This document shows positions 1-9,900 of a DNA stretch of 64,000 bases, piece after piece. The DNA is from Vibrio comitans (lineage in GTDB: Bacteria > Pseudomonadota > Gammaproteobacteria > Enterobacterales > Vibrionaceae). Where the stretch lies: assembly GCA_024346835.1 (NCBI GenBank), contig AP024867.1:1054001-1118000 (forward strand). The letters run 5' to 3'. How positions within the stretch are numbered: the stretch's first letter is position 1; each line of letters begins with the position of its first letter. The translations under genes were made by a program, and so were the position numbers. The notes under the pieces are model-generated. The model was not told where the DNA came from and did no database searches. It was given only the letters and a program-made list of their open reading frames with translations.

Positions 1-1322
1 AAACCGCTGCTCAGAGAATCAACTTCAGATTTGATACCTAAAGACTCGCATACAGAAAATGCTTCATTATTCTTCGATGAACGAAAGCACGTGATGTTCT
101 CGATGATAGTGCCTTCTATGAAGCGACTGTGTCGGTTGATATGCGATACATTTTCTCGCCAAGACATGTAATCGTAGTCAGTCAAAGGTTGACCGTTGCA
201 TTTGACAGTTAACGTTTCGTCTAAGCGATCTTGCGTCATACAAGATGTCAGGTGCGTTTTTCCACTGGCACTTTTTCCTTTCATGAGATAGATGTTGCCA
301 CGGTTAAATTCGATGCGCTTATGGAGACTGGTTTTCACGGAAATGTTTTCGATACGTATAGGATCAGTGTTGTTGCCTGGATTACTGTGTAGCGACATCA
401 CCTCCGCTATACGTTCCACTTGGCTGCTATTTAGTTTCCAGCGACTTAGGGTACGCATCACTTGCTGGTAGGGTGCGAAGTAGCGGTTTGTAAGCATGAT
501 TACTGCGGCCATAATGCCCTGACTAGCTTCCAGATTGATTACCGCGGTTGCCAATAAGACGACTACTGTTGTGATGGATAACTGTTGGATAAGGGAAAGT
601 ATTAAATTGAACTCAGATTCTAGTTTCTCGTAGTCAATACTTTTGTCCTCTCGCTCCTCTATCATCGCAGTCATGATTGATTCTAGCCTGTGCTCCATGG
701 TTCTAGATTTATTGTCCAGTGGCATGGAGACGATCTCAATTATCTTAGATTGAGTGACACCTTCTACATCTGATTTGATCTCGAGCTCAGAAATTTTCCT
801 GTTGGCAATATGGTTGGCACTAACGGCTAATATAAAAGATGCAACTAGTAGCGTTGCGCCAGCACCTAAGTTAATGAAACCTATGATTAATATGGTGACT
901 AAACTGATACATAAATTAATCAGGGACTTGACGGTTTCTCCACCAAAGAAAGACTTCATTTCATCTATGGTGGCGATACGTTCTAAATACTCTCCGGGCT
1001 CAAGTTTCTGAAATTTAGAAACTTTGGCTAAGCATATCGAGTTGAAAACCTTGGTCGTCAGGTTAGTTTCAAAGCGCTTCATTATACTGTTTATAATGTG
1101 CTCTTCTTGTTTCTTAAGTTGATAGTCCAGCACTATTGCCAGCAGTATGATCGTAAAAAGTAGAAACAGTGTGTCTTTTGCTTGATTGGGTAATACTCGG
1201 TCAAAAATGATCAAGATAGAGAAGGGAAGTACTAAACCCAGTAGAGTGGTCATTATGGTAGACAGTGCCAAATAGAATTTATCAGGCAGGCTAATTCTCT
1301 GGGATAAGTGTGGGTTTTTCAT
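1..1322 (-). CDS. Type I secretion ABC transporter (membrane/ATPase), 3' part missing
   Basis: Open minus-strand frame of about 440 codons from the ATG at 1322 to the window edge, so the C-terminal part lies outside. It begins one base after the stop of the TolC-like gene. The N-terminal half has several hydrophobic segments typical of an ABC type I exporter membrane domain. The nucleotide-binding domain starts near residue 340 and shows a Walker A motif (GKSASGKT). There is no N-terminal C39 or C39-like domain; the membrane segments start almost at once. Where most exporters have a Q-loop (QD..LF.GTI), this one reads INRHSRFIEGTI, so the usual Gln is not obvious. The signature and Walker B motifs are outside the window. 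Inferred role: energising export of the giant adhesin with the HlyD- and TolC-like proteins of the same operon. Confidence 0.85.
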   Translation of the reverse strand, partial: MKNPHLSQRISLPDKFYLALSTIMTTLLGLVLPFSILIIFDRVLPNQAKDTLFLLFTIILLAIVLDYQLKKQEEHIINSIMKRFETNLTTKVFNSICLAKVSKFQKLEPGEYLERIATIDEMKSFFGGETVKSLINLCISLVTILIIGFINLGAGATLLVASFILAVSANHIANRKISELEIKSDVEGVTQSKIIEIVSMPLDNKSRTMEHRLESIMTAMIEEREDKSIDYEKLESEFNLILSLIQQLSITTVVVLLATAVINLEASQGIMAAVIMLTNRYFAPYQQVMRTLSRWKLNSSQVERIAEVMSLHSNPGNNTDPIRIENISVKTSLHKRIEFNRGNIYLMKGKSASGKTHLTSCMTQDRLDETLTVKCNGQPLTDYDYMSWRENVSHINRHSRFIEGTIIENITCFRSSKNNEAFSVCESLGIKSEVDSLSSG

Positions 1323-1323
1323 C

Positions 1324-2736
1324 TTACTTCCTGATATCTTTTATGAGATGCGGCGGAACGATATAGTCTTTGTCTAACTGACTAATGTTGACCATCATGC
1401 TCATCACTTTATTGACGCTTTCGATATTTAATGTGCCTATCAACCTATCCAGTTTTATCGATTCAATAACATAGTCGTATCGTGCGTTCTGATAGTCTCT
1501 TAGGCTGTTGAACAGTTTGGTTTCGGCAGCTAAAAGATCAGTGATAGTTCGAGTGCCTAGCTGATATGCTCTTTGAATGCCTTTATAAGAGGAGTAATTT
1601 GCTTTGATGATGGTTTCGAATGTAGAGATAGCCTGCGAAAGGTCGTTGATATTTAATATGCTTTGGTAGGTACTGTCTCGAGTTTGAACAAAGGTGTTTT
1701 CTAGCAGGATTTGGCGGCGCTCTAGGGTAGTGCTGTTTTTATTGTAAGAATAATAATTGGAACCGCCGGACAGTATAGGGACGGATAGGTTCAAACCTAG
1801 TGTCACGGACTCACTTTTACCTGTAGCCGTTAAGTCAGTTTTGTCATAGTTATTGCTGTCATCGTTTCGATAACTACCCGTTAGTGACACATTAGGCAGA
1901 AAGTCACTACCACTTTCACGTAGAGTTCTTTTGGCAATTTCTACTTCCAATTTAGAAACTAATACCGAGTTATTGTATTTTATTGCATCTTTTATCAGCT
2001 CAGATTTGTCATGTTCATTGATCAAATCAAATAGCACCTCAGGCTTAAGATCCTGCATTGGTGTGACTGGATACTGAACGGTGGAATTGAGCCTATTAAG
2101 TATGATGTCTCGGTCTTTTTTTAAGCTGCGTAGTCGATTCGCTATTCCTTCTTTTTGAGCAAGCACTTCGTATAGTTCGCTTCCTGCGACATTACCCAGT
2201 TCCACGTTTCTTTTCATTTGATCGTAGCGAGAGGATGATGAGTGTAGCTCAGCATTGGTTGCACTCAGTTGTGCTCGGTTTTTTAAGTACTCGAAGTAGT
2301 CAATGGCAGTGGATTCGATAACTTCTTTCACTTTGATGTCGTGATTAACTTCAGTGACTGAAAAATTTAACTTTGATGTCCCATGTGCAAATATATCGCT
2401 GAGATTAAAGATAGACTGGGTAAATGAGAGACTGTAGCTGTGAGAGTTATAGCTACTCTGGGTGTCGGGTATTGTATGCAGTTCACTTTTGTTTTCGTTC
2501 CAAGTGGTATCCGCTGCTCCGGTCAATGACGGCAAAAATTTAGAACGACTCACACCCAAATCAGCCTCGCTCTCCTCAATACTCAGTCTGCTAGCTGCAA
2601 TCTCCAAATTGTTATTGAGGGCCATTTCGATCACCTGTGCTATGTCATTAGCGTAGCTATAGCTTCCTACTGCATAGGCTAGAAAGACTCCTGGCATTAA
2701 GTGGTGGGCTTTAAGCCAATTTATGTATTGCTGCAT
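1324..2736 (-). CDS. TolC-family outer-membrane channel of a type I secretion system
   Basis: 470 aa. The N-terminus has a signal-peptide-like stretch (hydrophobic run about residues 13-28, then AND). The rest has the two-fold repeated helical/beta pattern of outer membrane efflux proteins, with a LNLSVPILSGG motif in the second half that is typical of the family (SVPIFxGG). The length fits TolC/LapE-type proteins. Its start overlaps the end of the upstream receiver-protein gene by 26 bp, suggesting translational coupling; the first ATG may also be a few codons further in. It would supply the outer-membrane exit duct for the adhesin secretion machine encoded on either side. Confidence 0.88.
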   Translation of the reverse strand: MQQYINWLKAHHLMPGVFLAYAVGSYSYANDIAQVIEMALNNNLEIAASRLSIEESEADLGVSRSKFLPSLTGAADTTWNENKSELHTIPDTQSSYNSHSYSLSFTQSIFNLSDIFAHGTSKLNFSVTEVNHDIKVKEVIESTAIDYFEYLKNRAQLSATNAELHSSSSRYDQMKRNVELGNVAGSELYEVLAQKEGIANRLRSLKKDRDIILNRLNSTVQYPVTPMQDLKPEVLFDLINEHDKSELIKDAIKYNNSVLVSKLEVEIAKRTLRESGSDFLPNVSLTGSYRNDDSNNYDKTDLTATGKSESVTLGLNLSVPILSGGSNYYSYNKNSTTLERRQILLENTFVQTRDSTYQSILNINDLSQAISTFETIIKANYSSYKGIQRAYQLGTRTITDLLAAETKLFNSLRDYQNARYDYVIESIKLDRLIGTLNIESVNKVMSMMVNISQLDKDYIVPPHLIKDIRK

Positions 2737-4942
2737 ACTTCTTAATTGCCTTTAATATTTCGTCTTTTTTGTAGGGCTTACTAATCACAAAGTCCATACC
2801 TGCATCGATACAGGCTTTGTGCTCGCTAGAGCTGGTTAATGCAGTTGCGCCAATGATGGTACAAGGGCGTTTTTGTTTAGACTCACGCTCGTAGCGTCGG
2901 ATAATTCGAGTCGCCTCTATCCCTCCCATTCCCGGCATGATGCAGTCCATGAAGATAATTTCGCAGTTATGGTTTTCGACGTATTCCACGGCTTCGGCGC
3001 CATTGTTTACAGTTTTTGCTTCTAGCTCATTTTTCATCAATATTTGTTTGAGTAAGAATTGCTGTACCTTGTCATCTTCAACAATCAGTATCTCCATCTG
3101 GTTTTCACTGACTTCTTCTGATGGTTCGGATAGTGCTTCAGATAGCGCAGGGATAAACTCGTGCTCAATGTGTGGAGCAAAAAACGTGTTATCGACGATA
3201 TCATTGAGTTCTTGTGCTGTTTGTGTGGTGCCTACCGAGGCGAAAAGTTTGATCTTTCCGCCTTTTTTCAGCATTGTGGATAAGATCTTGCTATATGGCT
3301 TTATTCTGATGCCGGCAAGGTCATCTCCGATAAGAACTGCATCGTAGTCAAAATCATCTTCTGCTTTTATTCTGCTTAATATATCGTTCGGCTTGTCTAT
3401 AATGTCGACACCTGCATCGTGGGCTGTGAGCATATCGGCTAAAATGTTGGTCTTTAACACCGAACCCCCACAGATGAGAAACTTAGTGTTCTCTAAGCTA
3501 TGATCCATCTTGCAAAACGAACTGGTTTTTTGCATGAACTCAATATTGAGCTTTTCTTGTTTTCCAGAGCTGAACCACTTGAGGCCAAACCCCTTAAAGT
3601 CGGTAAGTATGGTTTTGCTCCAATTTTCAGAGTTTTCTTTAGATTCTTCACTCCAGAATAAAGATTGAATTTTGTTTAGGCTGTTATCAAAACCCGTTAA
3701 GAAGTAGACGTCGATATTGGTTTTTGTCCATTCAACTTCAGACTGTTCAGTTGAGTCGACGACCATCAGTATGTTTTTGTTTTCTCTAATTTTTATTGCG
3801 TTAGATATCTGAAGAAAAAGCACCCAGAATAAGCTGGTGGCATTTCCAATTACGATATTGGGTAGTGTATGAGATAGTTTGCACTCAAACTTCTGCTGAC
3901 TTCGTTGGGTCTTAGTAGAGACTAAGATTGCTAGCTCAGAGATAAGGGTTGGGAATGAGAAGTTTTTGTTACCGCTAGAGTTAGTATTAGAGATAAGCTG
4001 ATTATAGTTTTCAGCTAAGTCAGACAGTGTTTTGGTTGCAGAGGTGATGTCTCTTGCCATAGCGATACTTTCATTGTCAGTATCTTGCACCAGAAAGTTC
4101 ACGCCACCTTTGATCGTATTGGTAAGGCCTCGGATTTCGTAGCCAATCAAGCCATATAGGTGTCGATAGAGATCCGCATTTGTATCTAGTGCATCTCGTG
4201 CTTTGTAACTTTTAAGAATGCTGGAGAAGATTGTGCGCTCTGAATTGTCGAGATCAACCGTTGCTAGTCTCGTTTCTATATGCGTTACATCTTCAGTTCT
4301 AACATCTTCAGCCAATCGTTCGATTCTTTTAGTTAGAGTGACATTTCTCTGATCACCTTTTCGATTTCTCACTAAAGCTAGTAAAGTGATTGTCAGTAAT
4401 AGCAACGATAGAATGCCGATAATATTTATGATCATGTAAAGCTTTTTGTCGCGTTCACTAACGTAAGCTTCTATTTGAGTTCTCATTAAGCGATCGTTAT
4501 TTTTATCTATGACCAAAAGCAGTTTAGATAGGTCGATAAATAACTGGAGTTTGTCCGCACTGCTCGGTGATGGAATCGAGTTGAACTTTTTTATGGAAAG
4601 TAACAATCGCGTGTATTCAACCGAACCGACTAAGCTTAGGTGCTTCTTATCGGTGGCTGCTGCAAATTCGAAATTGCTTAGTGAGGTTACTATGTCATCG
4701 GTTTTTGAAGCGGTTTGAGTACAGGAGTTACTTTCCAAACAAAAACTTAGATAGTCTAGAGTGTTGGATATGTCACGGTTAAGTTCATTGCTCGCGACAA
4801 CTATCGGTAAAGTATCAATATCTTTGAGTGTGCCAATCTGAAAACGACTCCAGAATAGGATTGAGCAGACTAAGGCGATGGATATAAGTATCAGTATGCT
4901 GACTTTAATAGTAGGGATTCTCACCGTAGAGGTTGTCATCAT
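2711..4942 (-). CDS. Membrane pseudo-histidine-kinase with intact C-terminal receiver domain
   Basis: 743 aa. Membrane segments at about residues 12-31 and 170-190 enclose a helical periplasmic part. The following region aligns by eye with a hybrid kinase but is degenerate. The HisKA H-box reads GYEIRG around residue 268, with Tyr in place of the phospho-accepting His. The ATPase domain keeps a weak N-box (ISNAIK) and a GFGL remnant but no DxGxG box. A first receiver-like domain (about 495-600) lacks the acidic pair. The last domain (about 616-743) is a complete receiver: E622/D623/D624, phospho-acceptor D666 in MDCIMPG and Lys722. It lies between the HlyD and TolC genes (3-bp gap upstream, 26-bp overlap downstream). 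Function is unknown; a phosphorylation-controlled regulator of adhesin export is my inference. Confidence 0.8.
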   Translation of the reverse strand: MMTTSTVRIPTIKVSILILISIALVCSILFWSRFQIGTLKDIDTLPIVVASNELNRDISNTLDYLSFCLESNSCTQTASKTDDIVTSLSNFEFAAATDKKHLSLVGSVEYTRLLLSIKKFNSIPSPSSADKLQLFIDLSKLLLVIDKNNDRLMRTQIEAYVSERDKKLYMIINIIGILSLLLLTITLLALVRNRKGDQRNVTLTKRIERLAEDVRTEDVTHIETRLATVDLDNSERTIFSSILKSYKARDALDTNADLYRHLYGLIGYEIRGLTNTIKGGVNFLVQDTDNESIAMARDITSATKTLSDLAENYNQLISNTNSSGNKNFSFPTLISELAILVSTKTQRSQQKFECKLSHTLPNIVIGNATSLFWVLFLQISNAIKIRENKNILMVVDSTEQSEVEWTKTNIDVYFLTGFDNSLNKIQSLFWSEESKENSENWSKTILTDFKGFGLKWFSSGKQEKLNIEFMQKTSSFCKMDHSLENTKFLICGGSVLKTNILADMLTAHDAGVDIIDKPNDILSRIKAEDDFDYDAVLIGDDLAGIRIKPYSKILSTMLKKGGKIKLFASVGTTQTAQELNDIVDNTFFAPHIEHEFIPALSEALSEPSEEVSENQMEILIVEDDKVQQFLLKQILMKNELEAKTVNNGAEAVEYVENHNCEIIFMDCIMPGMGGIEATRIIRRYERESKQKRPCTIIGATALTSSSEHKACIDAGMDFVISKPYKKDEILKAIKKYAAIHKLA

Positions 4943-4945
4943 AGA

Positions 4946-6292
4946 TTACCTTTCATCGAACGCATCTTCGATTGCTGACAGTACGGGTTTAGCAGCGTAG
5001 TCTATGACTTTTCTAGAGCCAGTTTTTATGTCTGCGGTGAACTCCATAAATGGGGAGAGATTATAGATCACGCCAGATCGCTCTAAGTTGTTGTTGGCTA
5101 AAGCTATTTTTGCAATGTAGAACTTATTTTCTTCCTCTTCATAAGAATTGCGGCTTACTGAAGTTATCTTTCCCTCTATATATCCATATTTTGCGAAGTT
5201 ATAGGTGTCAATCTTCACTTTGACGGTCTGTCCAACTTCTACAAACCCAAGTTCTTTCCTAGGTATTTTTGCCTCCCCATGCAGTGTGTTATTTATTGGT
5301 GCTATATCGGCGATACTTTCACCTGGTGGAATGACGGCGGATTTGAAATTAAAATGAACCTTATCGATAACGCCATCTACAGGTGAGTAGACAATGAGCC
5401 TATCTACCTTGTCTGTGTGCTGTGAGGTTTGTATTTCTTTTAGCTCTAGTTCCTTGTTAGCTTCTATTATTTGGGATTGATATTTTGAATTTCTATCTGC
5501 GATAAGGTCAGTAAGCTGTTTACTCATTTTGTTCAATTGATATCTTTCATTCATGATTGATTCATCAAGATTTTCTATTTCTCTTACCATATTTGATTCT
5601 TGAACCCTCATATTTAGCACGTCAACATAAGAGGCCATTTCTTCTTTATAAAGAGTACTCTTGATTTTTAATTGCTCTTGGATCAATTTTAATTGTGCTG
5701 AGGCGCTTTTTTTCCTGTCTCTCATTGAGCGAATTAACACTCCTTTATGTTCCATGTCGTGGCGAATAAGCGATTCATTGGATAAGTTTTTCTTGTACTC
5801 TTCTTCCCAAGTATTAATGTTGCTGTCAACAAGAGTGGACAAATTTGTATATTGGCTATAGTCAGGTTCTTTCATGTCTATTAATGCCTGATAGCGAATG
5901 ATATCCAACTTTAACTGGGATATTTCATTATTGATGCTATTAAGTTGCGTATTTCTTTCTTCTGCTTTAAGCCTGGCTATCTCTTGACCTTCAAATACAA
6001 AATCTCCTGGTTTAACTAGAATATCTTCTAGTATTCCGCCTTCTAAATGCTGTACTTTTTCAATATCAGAGTCGAGCAAAAGTTCGCCTCTAGCAGACAC
6101 TACAATATCGATCTCTGCTTGAGATGCTACGGCGATGATAGCCAACAGAGATACAAAGGTGAGCAATAGGACCTTTTGGAACATAGTCATGCTGGATGTA
6201 AGCACGATATTGTTCTCTACCCGCTCGGAGACAGGCTTGTTGCGGGACACCAGAGCTTTTCTAATGTGATAATCAAGATCATTATTATCCAT
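4946..6292 (-). CDS. HlyD/LapC-type periplasmic adaptor of type I secretion
   Basis: 448 aa. One N-terminal membrane segment (about residues 35-57) is followed by the lipoyl/barrel-sandwich half motif (GELLLDSDIEKVQHLEGG), a long coiled-coil hairpin (about 105-300), the second lipoyl half (YSPVDGVIDKV) and a C-terminal beta-barrel. This is the standard membrane fusion protein order, and the length fits HlyD/LapC proteins. The ATG has a good ribosome site (AAGGA, 7 nt upstream). It bridges the inner-membrane ABC transporter and the TolC-like channel. It is the first gene after the HPt-like gene (83-bp gap) and is followed 3 bp later by the receiver protein, so the secretion genes probably form one transcript. 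Confidence 0.92.
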   Translation of the reverse strand: MDNNDLDYHIRKALVSRNKPVSERVENNIVLTSSMTMFQKVLLLTFVSLLAIIAVASQAEIDIVVSARGELLLDSDIEKVQHLEGGILEDILVKPGDFVFEGQEIARLKAEERNTQLNSINNEISQLKLDIIRYQALIDMKEPDYSQYTNLSTLVDSNINTWEEEYKKNLSNESLIRHDMEHKGVLIRSMRDRKKSASAQLKLIQEQLKIKSTLYKEEMASYVDVLNMRVQESNMVREIENLDESIMNERYQLNKMSKQLTDLIADRNSKYQSQIIEANKELELKEIQTSQHTDKVDRLIVYSPVDGVIDKVHFNFKSAVIPPGESIADIAPINNTLHGEAKIPRKELGFVEVGQTVKVKIDTYNFAKYGYIEGKITSVSRNSYEEEENKFYIAKIALANNNLERSGVIYNLSPFMEFTADIKTGSRKVIDYAAKPVLSAIEDAFDER

Positions 6293-6375
6293 GCTTCATC
6301 CTTGAAATCCCTTCGTTAATATCACGCCACTGGTTTTTAAATACCTTCATTTCTATCTATTAGATCCGAAGTTTG

Positions 6376-6756
6376 CTAATGAAATTGTCCAGCATAATTA
6401 GACTTACGTTTTGATTCTTTAAATCTCAACTCAGTCAGAGTGGATTCAATCTGTTTATTGGTTGTAAATACACTGGTGAGTAACGTGATTACTTGATTAG
6501 GTGTTGGGAATTCTTCACGTCGACATATTCTTTCCATCGCGATTAGTTTCTCAGTTGAGTCATATTCCTCTATATGAATGAGTGCAGTTCTTAGCTGATA
6601 AAGATAATTAGCAAGGTCATCAAGTTCATCTGAACTATAAAGTATTCCTATTTTCTTATGAGCTTGGTTAAATTCATCATAATACTCTTGCAATATAATT
6701 CTGAGGCCGGTTCTTTCGTAACTGATCGATGAGAGTAATTTGTCAATATCAATCAT
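6376..6756 (-). CDS. Small HPt-like protein lacking the phospho-histidine
   Basis: 126 aa from the ATG at 6756, which has AAAGG 8 nt upstream. An upstream TTG at 6822 would add 22 residues but has no good ribosome site. The protein is all-helical in appearance. The segment LANYLYQLRTALIHI (about residues 48-62) fits the histidine phosphotransfer consensus (L..AHxLKGxxxxxG), but Tyr53 sits where the His belongs and Arg-Thr replaces Lys-Gly. It is first in the secretion operon and faces the adhesin gene across a short divergent promoter region. The HPt assignment rests on this short pattern and the predicted helices only; an unrelated helical protein is possible. Confidence 0.6.
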   Translation of the reverse strand: MIDIDKLLSSISYERTGLRIILQEYYDEFNQAHKKIGILYSSDELDDLANYLYQLRTALIHIEEYDSTEKLIAMERICRREEFPTPNQVITLLTSVFTTNKQIESTLTELRFKESKRKSNYAGQFH

Positions 6757-6915
6757 TCTAGTAGCCTTTATTTTTTGAGTAGTTAACAGACTATAAGAAA
6801 GGACATAGTGATTGATTTTCAAGAATTTTTTTAAAAAAATACTTGGTTGTTTTGGATTTTCTCCTTTAATGCCGAACAGGAAACTCTTGAACTCTCATTA
6901 AACACGGAGGCTGAA
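6757..6915. promoter_or_regulatory. Divergent promoter region between secretion operon and giant adhesin
   Basis: 159 bp separate the chosen start of the HPt-like gene (minus) from the adhesin ATG (plus), so both promoters probably lie here or overlap the ends. It contains a marked A/T tract at about 6822-6842. The adhesin ATG at 6916 is preceded by a strong ribosome site, GGAGG at 6906-6910, which decides that start over the in-frame TTG at 6847. I cannot name a specific regulator site. Confidence 0.5.
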
Positions 6916-9900
6916 ATGGCTGAAGACAAGAACAATCCTTTGAATGATGCTGTTGAGAACATACAAACCGAAGATGCTCAGGTAGAAAAACAGAACCAAC
7001 AAAACCAACAGAGCACAGTAGCAACGACTATAGCGACAGCAGGCGCTGAAGTTGAAGCTGCTGACAATGCAAACCAAGGTGCTTCGGGTAATTCTCAAAA
7101 GGGTCAGGAAGAGGACTCTGGCTCAGGAGCCGCGGCAGCAGCCAGTGAAGAGAGTGGTCAAGGTAGCGACAGTGGCGGACAAGCAGCACAGTCCAATGTT
7201 GTTGGTAGTGAAATGAGTGATGGTAAGTCGGGTGGGGGTGAAGAATCTGGCTCCTCCGCCCCTCAGTCTGTCGGAGGCTCTGTCGAAGATGGGGAATCAG
7301 GTCCTAATGAAGCTGCAAGCTCCGAGGGGCAAGAGCAGGCTTCAGCCCAAGCGAGTCAGGTAGCAAGTGGTGTTGGTGGTTCGCAAGCTCAGCCTGCAGC
7401 AGAGGATGATCAGTTTGACTCTGAAACTGTATCTGAAACTTTCCAAGTTGATGTCTTAGATGAATCTGAAGAAGCTGTCTCAGAAATTGACGATGACTTT
7501 GACTCTGAAACTGTGTCTGAAACCATAGAGATTCAAGTTACCAACGAAAATGACGCAGCGGAAATTGAAGATAAAGTCTACACCATGGAAGAGGATGGTA
7601 CTTTAACCTTCACAGCTGAAGATCTGCTTGTAGGATCGACAGATGTGGATGGTGATGACCTCTCTGTTGAAAGCGTGCTTTATACTGGCGATCAAGGTGT
7701 CTTAACTGACAACGGAAACGGAACTTATTCCTTTGCTCCAAACGAAAACTTCCACGGCGAAGTTGATCTAAACTTCATCGTCAATGATGGTACTGAGTCT
7801 GTTGAAGCCAATATAGATATTACTGTTATTGAAGTGAACGATCCCCCTGTCGCGGGTTCAACTTCGTACCAGATGAATGAAGATGGCACCATCAACATCA
7901 GTCCTGAACAGCTTTTGGCGAACAGTTCGGATATTGATGGCACGGTATCACTGGATAGTGTTACTTACACCGGTACCGATGGTGTCTTGACCCAAAATAA
8001 TGATGGTTCGGTGACATTTGCACCAAATGAAAACTTCAATGGTGATGTAACACTAGATATCGTTGTTATCGATGACGATGGTGCTACTGCAAGCACGACA
8101 GCTGGCATTGAGGTTATCGCGGTCAACGACCTGCCAGTTGCAGGGGATACTGCGTATACGATTAACGAAGATGAAGTGCTTACCTTTTCCGCTGAGCAAT
8201 TGTTAGCAAAAGCGAGCGATATTGAGGGTGAGGTAGCAGTTGATAGCGTTAACTATACCGGCACTGATGGCATCTTGACTCAAAACGATGACGGAACATT
8301 TAGCTTTGCTCCGAATGAGAACTTCAACGGCGAGATAGCACTTGATGTGGTGGTAGTCGACGAAGAAGGGGCAACAGTAAACGCTACTGCAGATATTGAC
8401 GTTCTACCTATCAACGATGCGCCAGTGGCCGGTCAAAACGCCTACACGGTCAACGAAGACGGCTCCATCACCATTAGCCAAGAGCAGCTACTTGCAGGCT
8501 CTTCTGATGTAGAAGGTGATGCCCTTACTGCTTTGAACTTGACCGTAGATGGCAACGCCGAAGTCACTCAGAACGAGGATGGCTCATTCACCATTACGCC
8601 AGATGCGGACTTCAACGGCGATATCGATATGCACTTTGATATCACCGATGGCAGTGACACTATCCAGGCAACGGCTGATTTAACCGTTAACCCAGTCAAT
8701 GACCTGCCAACGGCAGAGGATGTCAGCTACACCATCAATGAAGATGGTACGTTGACCTTCACCGATGAGCAGCTTCTGGCCGGTGCGGATGACATCGATG
8801 GCGATACTTTATCCATCTCCGATGTCAGTTACACCGCTGCCGATGGTGTGTTCACCGACAACGGTGATGGCACGTACGAGTTTGCGCCAAACGCCAACTT
8901 TAACGGCGAAGTGTCATTGGGCTTCACCGTGGATGACGGTCAAGGCGGCAGTGTTGAGGCCAACATTGATGTGACGGTCGTGGATGTGAACGATCCACCG
9001 GTAGCAGGTTCGACTTCGTACCAAATGAACGAAGACGGCACCATCAACATCAGTGCGGAGCAGCTGCTTGCGAACAGTTCGGATGTGGACGGCACAGTAT
9101 TGTTGGATAGCGTTTCGTACACCGGCACCGAAGGTATCCTGACTCAGAACCAAGACGGGTCAGTGACGTTTGCGCCAAACGAGAACTTCAATGGTGATGT
9201 CACACTGGATGTCGTGGTCATCGATGATGATGGCGCAACGGCGGGCACTACCGCGGGCATTGATGTCATTGCCGTGAACGATGCACCGGTAGCCGGTGAG
9301 AATGCTTACACGGTGAATGAAGATGGCTCCATTACCATCAGCCAAGAGCAGTTGCTTGCGGGCTCTTCGGATGTAGAAGGGGATGCGCTTACTGCTTCGA
9401 ACCTGACTGTGGATGGCAACGCAGAAGTCACTCAGAACGAGGATGGTAGCTTTACCATTACCCCGGATGCGGACTTCAACGGCGATATCGATATGCACTT
9501 TGATATCACCGATGGCACAGACACCATCCAGGCAACGGCTGATTTAACCGTTAACCCAGTCAACGACCTGCCAACGGCAGAGGATGTGAACTACACCATC
9601 AATGAAGATGGTACGCTGACCTTCACCGATGAGCAGCTATTGGCCGGTGCGGACGACATTGATGGTGATATTTTATCTATCTCCGATGTCAGTTACACGG
9701 GTGCCGATGGTGTGTTCACCGACAACGGTGATGGCACGTATGAGTTTGCGCCAAACGCCAACTTCAATGGCGAAGTGTCATTGGACTTTACGGTGGATGA
9801 TGGTCAAGGCGGCACTGTTGAGGCCAACATCGATGTGACGGTCGTGGATGTGAACGATCCACCGGTAGCAGGTTCGACTTCGTACCAAATGAACGAAGAC

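Noticed and set aside
6757..6822. Longer HPt-like protein starting at TTG 6822
   Set aside because: The internal ATG at 6756 has AAAGG at 8 nt, and the shorter protein has normal HPt size.
6847..6915. TTG start 23 codons upstream for the adhesin
   Set aside because: The ATG at 6916 has a strong GGAGG at good spacing; the TTG has none.
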